A stretch of 64,000 nt of DNA. Origin: Alphaproteobacteria bacterium. GTDB taxonomy: Bacteria > Pseudomonadota > Alphaproteobacteria > Micropepsales > Micropepsaceae. Location of the stretch: positions 124,001 to 188,000 of the forward strand of contig JANXXU010000006.1 of assembly GCA_025350465.1 (NCBI GenBank), read 5' to 3'. Positions 39,019 through 48,628 of the stretch are shown here, piece after piece. The notes under the pieces are model-generated. The model was not told the origin of the DNA. It made no database searches and saw only the letters and a program-made list of their open reading frames with translations. Each line of letters starts with the position of its first letter. Within the stretch, counting starts at the first letter, position 1. The position numbers and the translations under genes were made by a program.

Positions 39019-39890
39019 GGGTGCGTTGGCTTCGGCCTTGGGAGCGGAACGGAAAGTCTAGGAGTCGATGACGACGGCGCCAGCGAAGGCGTCGGCGAGC
39101 CCGGAGGCGTGATCGGCGCATCGCTCGGCGCGGTATTGCCGGCGCTTGTCGGATCGGCGGCTTCCTTGGCCGCGTCCGGATCGCGCGGCGAGGGATAGAT
39201 GGTCGTCGAGACGCCGCCCGAAAACTCCATGCGGCCGGCCTCTCTTAATCCTTCGAAACTCTTTGCGGTGATGAGGCCCAGCGGACCTTGGCAATTGATC
39301 GGATGCTCACCCCGCAATATGCCGGCGCCGATGTCGTAACGCGCCACTGTCGTATGACACTCATATCCCTTGTCGGTGAAGATATTGATTGCGTCGTAGA
39401 GGTCGAGCGTTTTGGCATCTCCGTCCATCAGGCCGCGCGTCGCTTCGAGCGCCAGCCAGCTCTTGTCCTGCATCGTGATATCGCCGACGACGTTGTCGAA
39501 ATTCATTTTCTGCGACTTGCCGGGCGCTTGCGTCGCTGACTTCGCCGTCACCGTAAAGGGTTGCCCGCGTCCGTCAGTGCCGGTCAGGCGCGGTGCCACC
39601 AATTGACGGTCGTCCGCGCCGCCCGTTCGTGGCACATAGGCGATCTTGAAATTCTGAGTGTCGCGTCCCAGCGCCGAATAGACGACGACGAGTACGACGA
39701 GAGAGAACGCGATAAGCGGCAGCGTGATCTTCATTATCCGCACGAAGCGGCTGTAGCGTTGTGTCGCGCCCGCGGCCGGACGTCGTTGCTCGCGCCAATT
39801 GCGCAGATGAGCGCGCGGTTGCTGCGCCCGCACGGCCGGATCTGTCGCGATCAAGCGGCCGGTTTCGGGGTCGGTGCGATAATGAGCCAT
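39015..39890 (-). CDS. lptC: LPS export protein LptC
   Basis: Single N-terminal TM (MKITLPLIAFSLVVLVVVYSAL), position upstream of lptA; start chosen at MAHYRTD. Confidence 0.85.
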   Translation of the reverse strand: MAHYRTDPETGRLIATDPAVRAQQPRAHLRNWREQRRPAAGATQRYSRFVRIMKITLPLIAFSLVVLVVVYSALGRDTQNFKIAYVPRTGGADDRQLVAPRLTGTDGRGQPFTVTAKSATQAPGKSQKMNFDNVVGDITMQDKSWLALEATRGLMDGDAKTLDLYDAINIFTDKGYECHTTVARYDIGAGILRGEHPINCQGPLGLITAKSFEGLREAGRMEFSGGVSTTIYPSPRDPDAAKEAADPTSAGNTAPSDAPITPPGSPTPSLAPSSSTPRLSVPLPRPKPTHP

Positions 39891-39901
39891 CGGTTGGTCG
39901 T

Positions 39902-40909
39902 TCACGCGATGCCTGCGCGCAGACAATCGTGGATATGCACGATGCCGATGGGTTTCGGCGCGGGCTTGCCGACATCTTCATCGGCGACGACGAAGAGGCA
40001 GGTCTTGCGCACCGGGCTCTCGGTCATCAACCGCAGGGCTTCCCCGCCGAGCGCGGTCGCCCTCACCATCGTCGGGCGCGGCGTCATCACCTCGCGCGCC
40101 GTGCGTTTCAACAGTTCGTTCTGCATGTGGCGCCGCAAATCGCCGTCCGTGATAACGCCGATGAGGCTGCCCGTGGGGTCGACGACGCCGGCGCAGCCGA
40201 AGTGCTTCGAGGTCATTTCGACCAAAACCTCGCTCATATGCGCTTCCGGCGCGACCAGCGGAATCTCAGTGCCGGTATGCATGATATCCACGACGCGCAC
40301 GAGCCGCTTCCCCAGCGAGCCGCCCGGATGCAGCACGCGATATTGATCTTCCGTGAAGCCACGCCGCTCCATCAGTGCCACGGCCAGCGCATCGCCCAGC
40401 GCCAGCATCATTGTCGTCGAAGTCGTCGGCGCCATCCCCATCGGGCAAGCTTCGCCAACCGGCGGTAGGATCAACGCGATGTCGGCGTGCTGCGCCAAAG
40501 CTGAGTCTCCGCCGCTCGTGATGGCGATCAACGGAATACCGGCACGCCGAGTGAAAGCGATGATGTCGGAAAGCTCTTGGGTCTTGCCTGAGTTCGACAT
40601 CAACAACGCCGCGTCCTTGGCCGTGAAGAAGCCGAGGTCGCCGTGGCTCGCCTCGCCCGGATGAACGAACTGGGCCGGTGTCCCGGTGGAGGCGAGGGTG
40701 GCCGCCATCTTGCCGCCGATATGACCGCTCTTCCCCATGCCGCTGACGATCACGCGGCCTTCGACGCCGAGTATGGTGTCGACAGCGCGCGCGAAGGCTC
40801 CGTCCAGCGACTTGGCAAGTTCGCTCAGCGCCTCGCTCTCCAATGCGAGGACGCGCCTCGCTACCTGCAAATCGACGTCGGGAGCGCTTTGAGCCTGGGG
40901 CTTTGTCAC
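39902..40909 (-). CDS. kdsD: KpsF/GutQ-family arabinose-5-phosphate isomerase
   Basis: SIS domain GRVIVSGMGKSGHIGGKMAATLASTGTPAQFVHPGEASHGDLG plus CBS pair. Confidence 0.95.
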   Translation of the reverse strand: MTKPQAQSAPDVDLQVARRVLALESEALSELAKSLDGAFARAVDTILGVEGRVIVSGMGKSGHIGGKMAATLASTGTPAQFVHPGEASHGDLGFFTAKDAALLMSNSGKTQELSDIIAFTRRAGIPLIAITSGGDSALAQHADIALILPPVGEACPMGMAPTTSTTMMLALGDALAVALMERRGFTEDQYRVLHPGGSLGKRLVRVVDIMHTGTEIPLVAPEAHMSEVLVEMTSKHFGCAGVVDPTGSLIGVITDGDLRRHMQNELLKRTAREVMTPRPTMVRATALGGEALRLMTESPVRKTCLFVVADEDVGKPAPKPIGIVHIHDCLRAGIA

Positions 40910-41070
40910 CGTCTATCCTGTGAAGATCAATGGCCCAGCCGATTTCATTGTGATCGCACCAAGGGGCGCTTTCACAAGCGAAATTCGTGCCAGCTCGGCA
41001 GTATGGTCATTCGCCTATGGTGAATCAAGACGAGCGCGGCGGTGCGGTTAAGCGCCGCTATGCACAACTA

Positions 41071-41682
41071 CTAGTGCGCAAAGATATCCTCAGCCGCCCA
41101 GCCGTTGAGATCGAGTGTCGTCCGCGTACCGATGAACGCGAAGCAAGCGAGCGCCAACTCAAGCCGCCCTTCGCGAATGAGCATCGCCTCGAGCGCCGCC
41201 TTCAGTTTGTGCAGGTGGAGCACATCGGACGCGGCGTACGAAAGTTGCGCGTCCGAAAGTTTGGTTGCGCCCCAATCGGAGCTCTGTTGTTGCTTCGACA
41301 TGTCGACGTCGAGCAGCTCCTTCACCAAATCTTTGAGTCCGTGTTTGTCCGTGTAGGTGCGCACGAGCTTCGAAGCAATCTTCGTGCACCACACCGGGTT
41401 CGTCGGCGTCTTCAAGTATTTCTGAAACACCGCGACGTCGAAGCGCGCGTAGTGGAAAATCTTGGTCACGTCGGGATCGGTCATCAGGCGAACGAAATTC
41501 GGCGCCGCGTAAGCCTTGCGATCGAAACGCAGGATGTGGCAATGCCCGTCACCCGCCGACAGCTGCGCGAGGCACAAGGCGTCGCGCTCCGGATGGAGAC
41601 CCATGGTCTCCGAATCGATCGCGACCGATTTGCCGAAATCGAGTCCGGCCGGCAGATCACCCTCGTGGAAGTGAATCTTCAT
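41071..41682 (-). CDS. rnd: ribonuclease D family 3'-5' exonuclease
   Basis: VAIDSETMGLHPERDALCLAQLSAGDGHCHI, IFHYARFDVAVFQKYL, YAASDVLHLHKL. Confidence 0.93.
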   Translation of the reverse strand: MKIHFHEGDLPAGLDFGKSVAIDSETMGLHPERDALCLAQLSAGDGHCHILRFDRKAYAAPNFVRLMTDPDVTKIFHYARFDVAVFQKYLKTPTNPVWCTKIASKLVRTYTDKHGLKDLVKELLDVDMSKQQQSSDWGATKLSDAQLSYAASDVLHLHKLKAALEAMLIREGRLELALACFAFIGTRTTLDLNGWAAEDIFAH

Positions 41683-41862
41683 AGGACCATTGTGAAAGAG
41701 GCTGCTTAACGTTTCGTTGGTATTTGCCCCAATTGCGATTGTGGATAGTGGCCGATCAGCCGGATTGCAAGGCGGAAAGCTTACACGCTCTGTGGTTGCT
41801 GCTGGTGCGGTGGAACCTCCGCCTCCTGACGATCGCCTTTGCGAGAGCGCTTCGCCGTCCCG

Positions 41863-42540
41863 TTATGCTTTTGCCGTTGGTTTGGCGCGCGTCGCATCGA
41901 CCATGGCGATAAACTCGCTCCGGTCGGCGTTCCAGCTCTCTTTCAGGACTTCGGTATAGCCGACGGGCAGCCACGGCGCGGCTGCCGAGAGCCTGCGCAT
42001 GCAGGGCTCGATTTGGTTCTTGGCGACGGGCAGGACGTCGGCCTCGCCGTTGCGCGTCCAAAGCACAAGCTGATGCGTGCGGCCGGTCGGGATCATGTTC
42101 ACGCTATGGCGCACGACTTCATGATAGGCCCACGCCAATTGGTCGAGCGGGCGGACCATCACTTGGCCCTTGCCCGCGAAGCAGGCAAAGCGCGTGCCGA
42201 CTTGCAGAGGGAAGTCGTCGATCGCGCGAGCTCCGAAATCGGCATCGACCTCGCTTTTGATCACCGCGAGATCGCCAAGGCTTGCCAATGCCTTGCCGAT
42301 CGGATGAGTGGCAAGGCGACGGCGCGTGAGATAGCGGCGTGCGAGATAAGCGATCCAAGCAACCGCACCGGTGAGAGCAAGATAGGCGGCGATCTGATTC
42401 CCGGCCCCTTCGGAGTTGGCGGCGGCCGCAAGACCGAACGCACCAAGCGCGAGCGCGCCGGCGAGGGCTTTGGCGTCGCGCCACAAGAAGCCGGGCTCGG
42501 CTTTGACGACGAGACGATCGATGAAGCTTGTGGCGCTCAT
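41863..42540 (-). CDS. hypothetical membrane protein, possibly DUF6709-like
   Basis: About two TMs then cytosolic region LAWAYHEVVRHSVNMIPTGRTHQLVLWTRNG; overlaps upstream gene by 4 nt. Confidence 0.6.
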   Translation of the reverse strand: MSATSFIDRLVVKAEPGFLWRDAKALAGALALGAFGLAAAANSEGAGNQIAAYLALTGAVAWIAYLARRYLTRRRLATHPIGKALASLGDLAVIKSEVDADFGARAIDDFPLQVGTRFACFAGKGQVMVRPLDQLAWAYHEVVRHSVNMIPTGRTHQLVLWTRNGEADVLPVAKNQIEPCMRRLSAAAPWLPVGYTEVLKESWNADRSEFIAMVDATRAKPTAKA

Positions 42541-43403
42541 ACGCCGGCTCGCGGTGTTTGCGGGAGGCGCGTCGCTTCGAGGCCTCGCACTTGTGTCAGG
42601 AAGGGCTCAAGCGCGCGTTCGGGCGCGGTGGACAATGCAATCGGCACCGGCGCGCCGCCGGCGTTGAACATGAAGGCATCGCACTTGCCGATCTCCTCCG
42701 GCAGCGGCATGGGCAAAACCTGCGCGGTTAGTTGGCGAATTCGGCCGTAGCCGAGCGGGCGCAGAGTCGGATCGGGCACGAGCATCAAAACGCGCCGCCA
42801 ATCGGTCGTCGCGGCAACCGCGTTGAGCTCCCACCACGTGCCCTGGGTGGCTTCCGGCTGGAGGATGACGATTGCCGCCCGCTTTATGAGCGCGAGCACC
42901 GTCTCTTGCCAGACGTCGTCGCCGACATAGACGCGTGCGGCCCCGAGCGGCGCAACACTGTCGCCGGGTTTGCCGATCGCAACCAAGGGGCCGACGCGAT
43001 GCAAGGCACGCGCGATCTCGCGTTCGTGTGAAGCATTGCGCTTTACCGACGCGCCGCTACCGACGCCGCCATGGCGAGCGCCGACGGGCCCGTCGTAGAT
43101 TTGCCGCTCGTCTTCGAAAAAGGGCCGGAGATAAACGACGGGCGGACGCAAGTCGCGTTGCATCACCGTCCACCCATCGGCCAAGCGCATGCGTCGGCCG
43201 AGGTCGAAGCCCCAGCTACCGCCCATGGCGACGAAAATGCCCCCCAACAACAAGAACGAAAACCTGTCGGTGAGCGAAACGATCAACCAAAAGGCAAGAA
43301 TGGCAAGGATGGGCGAAGCCACCATGAGCGCGGCGCCGCCGAACTTCGAGCGAATAGGCTGGTGCGCCGCGCCCTTCGGCGCCGGAAGCATCGTCGAAGT
43401 CAT
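42537..43403 (-). CDS. membrane protein with TIR-like cytosolic domain
   Basis: Two TMs then VVYLRPFFEDERQI...REIARALHRVGPLVAIGKPGDSVAPLGAARVYVGDDVWQETVLALIKRAAIVILQPEATQGTWWELNAV; start at 43403 preferred over the ORF-track start 43556, which lies inside the upstream gene. Confidence 0.6.
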   Translation of the reverse strand: MTSTMLPAPKGAAHQPIRSKFGGAALMVASPILAILAFWLIVSLTDRFSFLLLGGIFVAMGGSWGFDLGRRMRLADGWTVMQRDLRPPVVYLRPFFEDERQIYDGPVGARHGGVGSGASVKRNASHEREIARALHRVGPLVAIGKPGDSVAPLGAARVYVGDDVWQETVLALIKRAAIVILQPEATQGTWWELNAVAATTDWRRVLMLVPDPTLRPLGYGRIRQLTAQVLPMPLPEEIGKCDAFMFNAGGAPVPIALSTAPERALEPFLTQVRGLEATRLPQTPRAGV

Positions 43404-43494
43404 TCGCGAAAGCCCCCTCGATCGGCGACACGGGACAAGGATGCCGCCGGGCGCAGCGTCGGGCAAGAGGCGACGCGCGGGGCCGGGCGCGCCG

Positions 43495-44661
43495 CTAGCG
43501 TTTCGCGCCGAGGAGATTGCGTGCCACCACCCATTTGTGCACCTCGGTCGGCCCATCGTAGATGCGCATGGTGCGCACCTTCGAGGCCATCAGCTGCAGC
43601 GGCAATTCCTTGGTCATGCCCATGGCGCCGAAGGTCTGCATGGCGCGATCGACGACGGTCCAGGCCATCTCGGTCGCGAACGCCTTGATCATGGAAATCT
43701 CGAGCCGCACATCGCGGCCTTTGTCGAGCTTCCAGGCGCAATCGTAGGTCATGAGGCGAGCGGCATGGATTTGAGTTGCGGCGTCGGCGACCCACCATTG
43801 GATCGCTTGGCGCTGCGACAAGGGTTCGCCGAAAGTTACGCGCTGAGGCGCGAACTCGCAGATCATATCGAGCGCGCGCTGCGCCATGCCGATCGACCAC
43901 GCGGCCATCTCAAGTCGCCGCGTGCCAAGCCGTAGTTGCATCGGCGCAAAGCCGTTGCCTTCGGTGCCGAGCAGTTTCCAGCCTTCGACCCGGCAATCCT
44001 CCAGCGCCACTTCATAGGTGGCGGCGCCGCCGATCATCGCAATGCGCCTCAGCACGTTGAAGCCGGGCGTTCCCTTGTCGACCAAAAACGCCGAGATGCC
44101 GCCGCGCGCGCGTTTCTGCTTGTCGGTCACCGCCATGACAATGGTGAAGTCGGCGTCGGCGGCGCGGCTGATCCAGATCTTGCGCCCGTTCAACAGCCAG
44201 TCGTCGCCGTCGCGTTCCGCGCGCGTAATCATGCCGGCCGGGTCCGAACCGGCGCCCGGCTCTGAGATTCCGATCGCTGAAATCGTCTCGCCGCGCACGT
44301 AAGGCGCTAAGTAGGCCTCGCGCTGGCGCTCGCTGACGGTTGCCATCAGCATGCGCAGGTTCGGCGAATCCGGCGGCAACGTATATGGCGTAATAGAGCG
44401 CCCCATCTCTTCGTTCACGCCGACGAGCGCAACGTGGGGCAAGTCCGCGCCGCCGATATCGGTCGGCGCATCGAGACCCCAGAGGCCGAGTTTCTTCGAT
44501 ACGGCGTCGATCCGCTTGCGCTCGGCTTCGCCGATACCCAGTCCGCGCCCCGCCGCTTCTCGTGCGAGCACGTCGGCTTCAAGCGGCATCAATTCGTCGC
44601 GCACGAAGCGGTGCACCAGCTCCTTGAGCATGCGATGCTCTTCCGACAGTTCAAATTCCAT
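43495..44661 (-). CDS. acyl-CoA dehydrogenase family protein
   Basis: AIGISEPGAGSDPAGMITRAERDGDDWLLNGRKIWISRAADADF, QAIQWWVADAATQIHAARLMTYDCAW, FGAMGMTKELPLQ. Confidence 0.94.
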   Translation of the reverse strand: MEFELSEEHRMLKELVHRFVRDELMPLEADVLAREAAGRGLGIGEAERKRIDAVSKKLGLWGLDAPTDIGGADLPHVALVGVNEEMGRSITPYTLPPDSPNLRMLMATVSERQREAYLAPYVRGETISAIGISEPGAGSDPAGMITRAERDGDDWLLNGRKIWISRAADADFTIVMAVTDKQKRARGGISAFLVDKGTPGFNVLRRIAMIGGAATYEVALEDCRVEGWKLLGTEGNGFAPMQLRLGTRRLEMAAWSIGMAQRALDMICEFAPQRVTFGEPLSQRQAIQWWVADAATQIHAARLMTYDCAWKLDKGRDVRLEISMIKAFATEMAWTVVDRAMQTFGAMGMTKELPLQLMASKVRTMRIYDGPTEVHKWVVARNLLGAKR

Positions 44662-44828
44662 AGCTGCCGCTCCTCACTGCGCCGTACGTTCTACGACGAT
44701 GCCGTTCGGCCGTACCTTTGCCGTCGGCATCGGTGGCTCGGTCTTACGTCTGCAGCGAAGGGAGAAACCAATCGTAGGCGAGATGCGCGAATGCAATCGC
44801 GCGGTTCATGCGCCGATCGAGAATCCGG

Positions 44829-44913
44829 TGGTGCCCAGAAGAGGACTCGAACCTCCACACCTTGCGATACTAGCACCTGAAGCTAGCGCGTCTACCAATT
44901 CCGCCATCTGGGC
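44829..44913 (-). tRNA. tRNA-Leu (anticodon CAG), CCA encoded
   Basis: Reverse complement GCCCAGATGGCGGAATTGGTAGACGCGCTAGCTTCAGGTGCTAG...GGTTCGAGTCCTCTTCTGGGCACCA; acceptor GCCCAGA/TCTGGGC; anticodon stem CTAGC/GCTAG around TTCAGGT. Confidence 0.95.
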
Positions 44914-45039
44914 CGACCGGAGGGGGCGAGTGATAAGATTGCGGCTGCCCCAAGTCAACGCGTGTTCCGGCCGCGAACCACACTTCTACAGCGACCTTCT
45001 TTTCTCTATCACAGGCGCTTGCGAACGGCGGAGCGAGTC

Positions 45040-46008
45040 ATGGGCGAGAAGCTGGTTACGGTCTTTGGCGGATCGGGGTTCGTTGGCCGGCATGTTGTTC
45101 GTCGCCTGGCAAAAGAGGGCTACCGCATTCGTGTCGTGGTGCGCCGTCCGGCCGACGCCTATTTTCTTCAACCGCTTGGCGACGTCGGCCAAATCGCCGT
45201 TCTGAAATGCGATATTCGCGACGAAGTGCAAGTTGCCGCTCTGGTCGCCCGCGCCGACGCCGTCGTCAATCTCGTCGGCATTTTGCGGCCCTCAGGCGGT
45301 GAGACCTTCGACGCCATTCATGTCGAAGGGGCTGGATCGGTTGCGGCCGCGGCCGCGAGCGCGGGCGTCAAGCGCTTGGTCCACATCTCTGCCATCGGCG
45401 CCGATGCCGAAGCGAAATCGCGATATGCACGGTCGAAGGCCGCCGGCGAGGCGCGGGTGCGCGCCGCGTTTCCCGCGGCGACGATCTTGCGCCCCTCGAT
45501 CGTCTTTGGGCCGGAGGATCGCTTCTTCAATCGCTTCGCCGCACTGATGCGGCTCGTCGGATTTGTCTTCCCGCTCTTTGGCGGTGGTCGCACGTTGTTT
45601 CAGCCGGTCCATGTCGGCGACGTCGCCCGCGCCGTTGCGAATGCCTTGCGCTCCGATGGGGCGGCTGCGAAGACCTACGAGCTCGGCGGTCCCGTCACCT
45701 ACTCGTTCAAGGAACTGCTGCACTACATCGCACGCGTCACCGAGCGAAGGCCGTTGTTCATTCCAATTCCGTTTGCGCTGCTGGATCTTAGCACTCTGTT
45801 GATGGGCTGGTTGCCGGGCGTTCCCATCACCTACGATCAGGCAAAGCTGTTGCGCGTCGACAATGTGGTGAAGGCGGGACGCGACGCGAACAGTGTCGGA
45901 ACGTTCGCCGATCTAGGCGTCGTGCCGACCGCGGTTGAAGCGATCGTGCCGAGCTATCTGTGGACCTATCGGCCGAGCGGCCAGTACGCGGAGCCCCGGG
46001 GTGCCTAG
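45040..46008 (+). CDS. NAD(P)-binding SDR, complex I NDUFA9-like
   Basis: MGEKLVTVFGGSGFVGRHVVRRLAKEGYRIRVVVRRP...ADAVVNLVGIL...ATILRPSIVFGPEDRFFNRFA. Confidence 0.9.
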   Translation: MGEKLVTVFGGSGFVGRHVVRRLAKEGYRIRVVVRRPADAYFLQPLGDVGQIAVLKCDIRDEVQVAALVARADAVVNLVGILRPSGGETFDAIHVEGAGSVAAAAASAGVKRLVHISAIGADAEAKSRYARSKAAGEARVRAAFPAATILRPSIVFGPEDRFFNRFAALMRLVGFVFPLFGGGRTLFQPVHVGDVARAVANALRSDGAAAKTYELGGPVTYSFKELLHYIARVTERRPLFIPIPFALLDLSTLLMGWLPGVPITYDQAKLLRVDNVVKAGRDANSVGTFADLGVVPTAVEAIVPSYLWTYRPSGQYAEPRGA

Positions 46009-46046
46009 TCCTACCCAGGGTGCAGTCTCACCCGGGCTGCTTAGTC

Positions 46047-46865
46047 TCAAATGGGTGTTCCGCGAACGGCGAACCAGCTCAACAGGAAGCCGCCCACGAA
46101 GATGCGGTACCAGGCAAAGATGCCGAATCCGTTCTTTGATACGAACGTAATGAAGCGCTTCACGACCCAATAGGCGCAGACGAACGCCACGACAAATCCA
46201 AGCGCGAGGATGAACAAGTCCTCCACGTGCAGCTCATGCCAGTGCTTGTATAGCGAATAGACAGACGCGCCCAGCATCGTCGGAATCGCCAGGAAGAACG
46301 AGAATTCCGCCGCCGCACCGCGCTCGACCTTCATCAACAGCGAACCCATGATTGTAGCGCCCGAACGCGACACGCCGGGCACGAGCGCCAGACATTGGCA
46401 CAATCCTATTTTGAGATAGAGCGGCAGCGGAAAGTCTTCGACGGCGTAGTATTGAGGTATCTTGACGACGCGCTCGATGAAGATGATCGCAACGCCGCCG
46501 ACGATCAGCGCGACCGACACGACGTAAGGGTTGAGCAGATATTTTTCGATGTAGTCGGCGGTTAGCACGCCGATCGCGGCCGCCGGCAGGAATGCGATGA
46601 ACAGCCCGAATGCGAAGCGCTGAGCATTTTCGTTGCGCGGCAACGCTCGCGTCACTTTCCACAGATACTCGAAATAGATCACGCAGACCGAGAGGATCGC
46701 GCCGAATTGGATGAAGACTTCGAAGACATTGCCGTGAACCGCTTCCAGCCCGAGCAGGCTGCGCACCAAAATCAAATGACCCGTCGAGGAAACGGGCAAA
46801 AACTCGGTGACGCCCTCGACGATGGACAGAACGATCGCCGAGAAGATTTTCCAAACCAGTTCCAT
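46047..46865 (-). CDS. uppP: undecaprenyl-diphosphatase
   Basis: SIVEGVTEFLPVSSTGHLIL, CQCLALVPGVSRSGATIMGSLLM. Confidence 0.96.
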   Translation of the reverse strand: MELVWKIFSAIVLSIVEGVTEFLPVSSTGHLILVRSLLGLEAVHGNVFEVFIQFGAILSVCVIYFEYLWKVTRALPRNENAQRFAFGLFIAFLPAAAIGVLTADYIEKYLLNPYVVSVALIVGGVAIIFIERVVKIPQYYAVEDFPLPLYLKIGLCQCLALVPGVSRSGATIMGSLLMKVERGAAAEFSFFLAIPTMLGASVYSLYKHWHELHVEDLFILALGFVVAFVCAYWVVKRFITFVSKNGFGIFAWYRIFVGGFLLSWFAVRGTPI

Positions 46866-47174
46866 GTCGAGCGGAGCGATACCTGAAGGGGCCGAAATCG
46901 CGCGCGACCGTAAACTGGATTGTGCACGTGCGCACCAGGCATTCGCGCCGCACGTGTGCCGCTGCCTCGCGGCGCAAACCCGACCTCATCGGTCTCAACA
47001 TAATTAAGACCGTTTCAGGACTATTATTTGGACTTGCTTGCATCGAAGGGGTCATCAGCAGCGCGCTGCATACCATTTAGGACATAGCATCTGTCATAAT
47101 TTGCAGCTTTGTCCTTGTTACGCAACAATCGGCACGTATAACGATCTTCGACTTTAGAAAATTGCGTGGACGGA

Positions 47175-48623
47175 ATGGCGGAAAACAAGCTTTTGAAGTT
47201 CGTGACCACTGGCCGGCAAATGCCGACGAAGCGGCCGGCGGGTGCGCGCGCCCACGATTTTCAAGAGATTTTTGGCGAGTACATCACTCAAAAGGCTGAG
47301 GAGCAGGCTGGCCGCTGCTCGCAATGCGGCGTGCCGTTTTGCCAGGTCCATTGCCCGCTGCAGAACAACATTCCCGACTGGCTGAAGATGACCGCCGAGG
47401 GTCGGCTTGAGGAGGCCTACGAACTCGCTTCCGCCACCAACAACATGCCCGAGATCTGCGGTCGCATTTGCCCGCAGGACCGCCTCTGCGAGGGCAACTG
47501 CGTCATCGAACAATCAGGTCACGGCACGGTGACGATCGGCGCCGTCGAGAAATACATCACCGAGACCGCCTGGAGCCGCGGCTGGATCAAGCCGATCGCG
47601 CCGGCACGCGATCTCGCTCGCTCGATCGGCATCGTCGGTGCGGGACCGGCAGGCCTCGCCGCTGCCGAGCAGATGCGCGCCAAGGGCTACGCCGTCACCA
47701 TCTACGATCGCTACGACCGGGCAGGCGGCTTGCTGATCTATGGCATCCCGAACTTTAAGCTCGAGAAACCGGTTGTCGAACGTCGCACCAAACGGCTCAT
47801 CGCCAGCGGCGTCCACATTCGCCAAAACAGCGAAGTCGGCCGCAACGTTGCGCTTGGCGAACTTCGCGCTCGCCACGACGCCGTGTTGATCGCGACCGGA
47901 GTCTACAAGGCGCGCGACATGGCGGCACCCGGCGTCGGGCTCGCCGGCATCGTCCCCGCGATGCGCTATCTCACGGCGTCGAACCGCAACGGTCTGGGCG
48001 ACAAGGTCAAGGAATTCGACAGCGGCGCGCTCAATGCCGCCCGTCGCAATGTTGTCGTCGTCGGCGGCGGCGACACGGCGATGGATTGCGTGCGCACGGC
48101 GGTGCGCCAAGGCGCAAAGTCCGTGACGTGCCTCTATCGCCGCGATCGCGAGAACATGCCTGGATCGCTCCGCGAAGTGACGCATGCGGAAGAAGAAGGC
48201 GTCGTCTTCTCATGGCTTTCCGCTCCAAAGGCGTTCTTGGGCGACAAGCGCGTCAAAGGTGTGCGTGTGATCAAGATGCGTTTGGGCGCGCCTGACGTGA
48301 GCGGCCGCCACGTGCCCGAGGAAGTGCAGGGCAGCGAACACAATGTCGACGCCGACCTCGTGATCATGGCGCTGGGCTTTGATCCGGAGGATTTGCCGGC
48401 AATGTTCGCCGAACCGGCGCTCGCCGTCACGCGCTGGGGCACGCTCAAGATCGACTACAAGACGATGATGACGTCGCTGCCGGGCGTGTTTGCCGCCGGC
48501 GACATCGTGCGCGGCGCTTCGCTCGTTGTTTGGGCGATCCGCGACGGCCGCGACGTTGCAGAGGCGATGCACAAATATCTCGAAGCGAAAGCCGCGCCCA
48601 CAATGCGCGCCGCTGCGGAGTGA
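47175..48623 (+). CDS. gltD: glutamate synthase small subunit
   Basis: AEEQAGRCSQCGVPFCQVHCPLQNNIPDWL, IVGAGPAGLAAAEQMRAKGYAVTIYDRYDRAGGLLIYGIPNFKLEK, VVVVGGGDTAMDCVRTA. Confidence 0.96.
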   Translation: MAENKLLKFVTTGRQMPTKRPAGARAHDFQEIFGEYITQKAEEQAGRCSQCGVPFCQVHCPLQNNIPDWLKMTAEGRLEEAYELASATNNMPEICGRICPQDRLCEGNCVIEQSGHGTVTIGAVEKYITETAWSRGWIKPIAPARDLARSIGIVGAGPAGLAAAEQMRAKGYAVTIYDRYDRAGGLLIYGIPNFKLEKPVVERRTKRLIASGVHIRQNSEVGRNVALGELRARHDAVLIATGVYKARDMAAPGVGLAGIVPAMRYLTASNRNGLGDKVKEFDSGALNAARRNVVVVGGGDTAMDCVRTAVRQGAKSVTCLYRRDRENMPGSLREVTHAEEEGVVFSWLSAPKAFLGDKRVKGVRVIKMRLGAPDVSGRHVPEEVQGSEHNVDADLVIMALGFDPEDLPAMFAEPALAVTRWGTLKIDYKTMMTSLPGVFAAGDIVRGASLVVWAIRDGRDVAEAMHKYLEAKAAPTMRAAAE

Positions 48624-48628
48624 ACCAT

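Noticed and set aside
43404-43556. 51-codon N-terminal extension of the TIR-like membrane protein
   Set aside because: Overlaps the acyl-CoA dehydrogenase C-terminus antiparallel in frame use; ATG at 43403 gives a sensible TM-containing start
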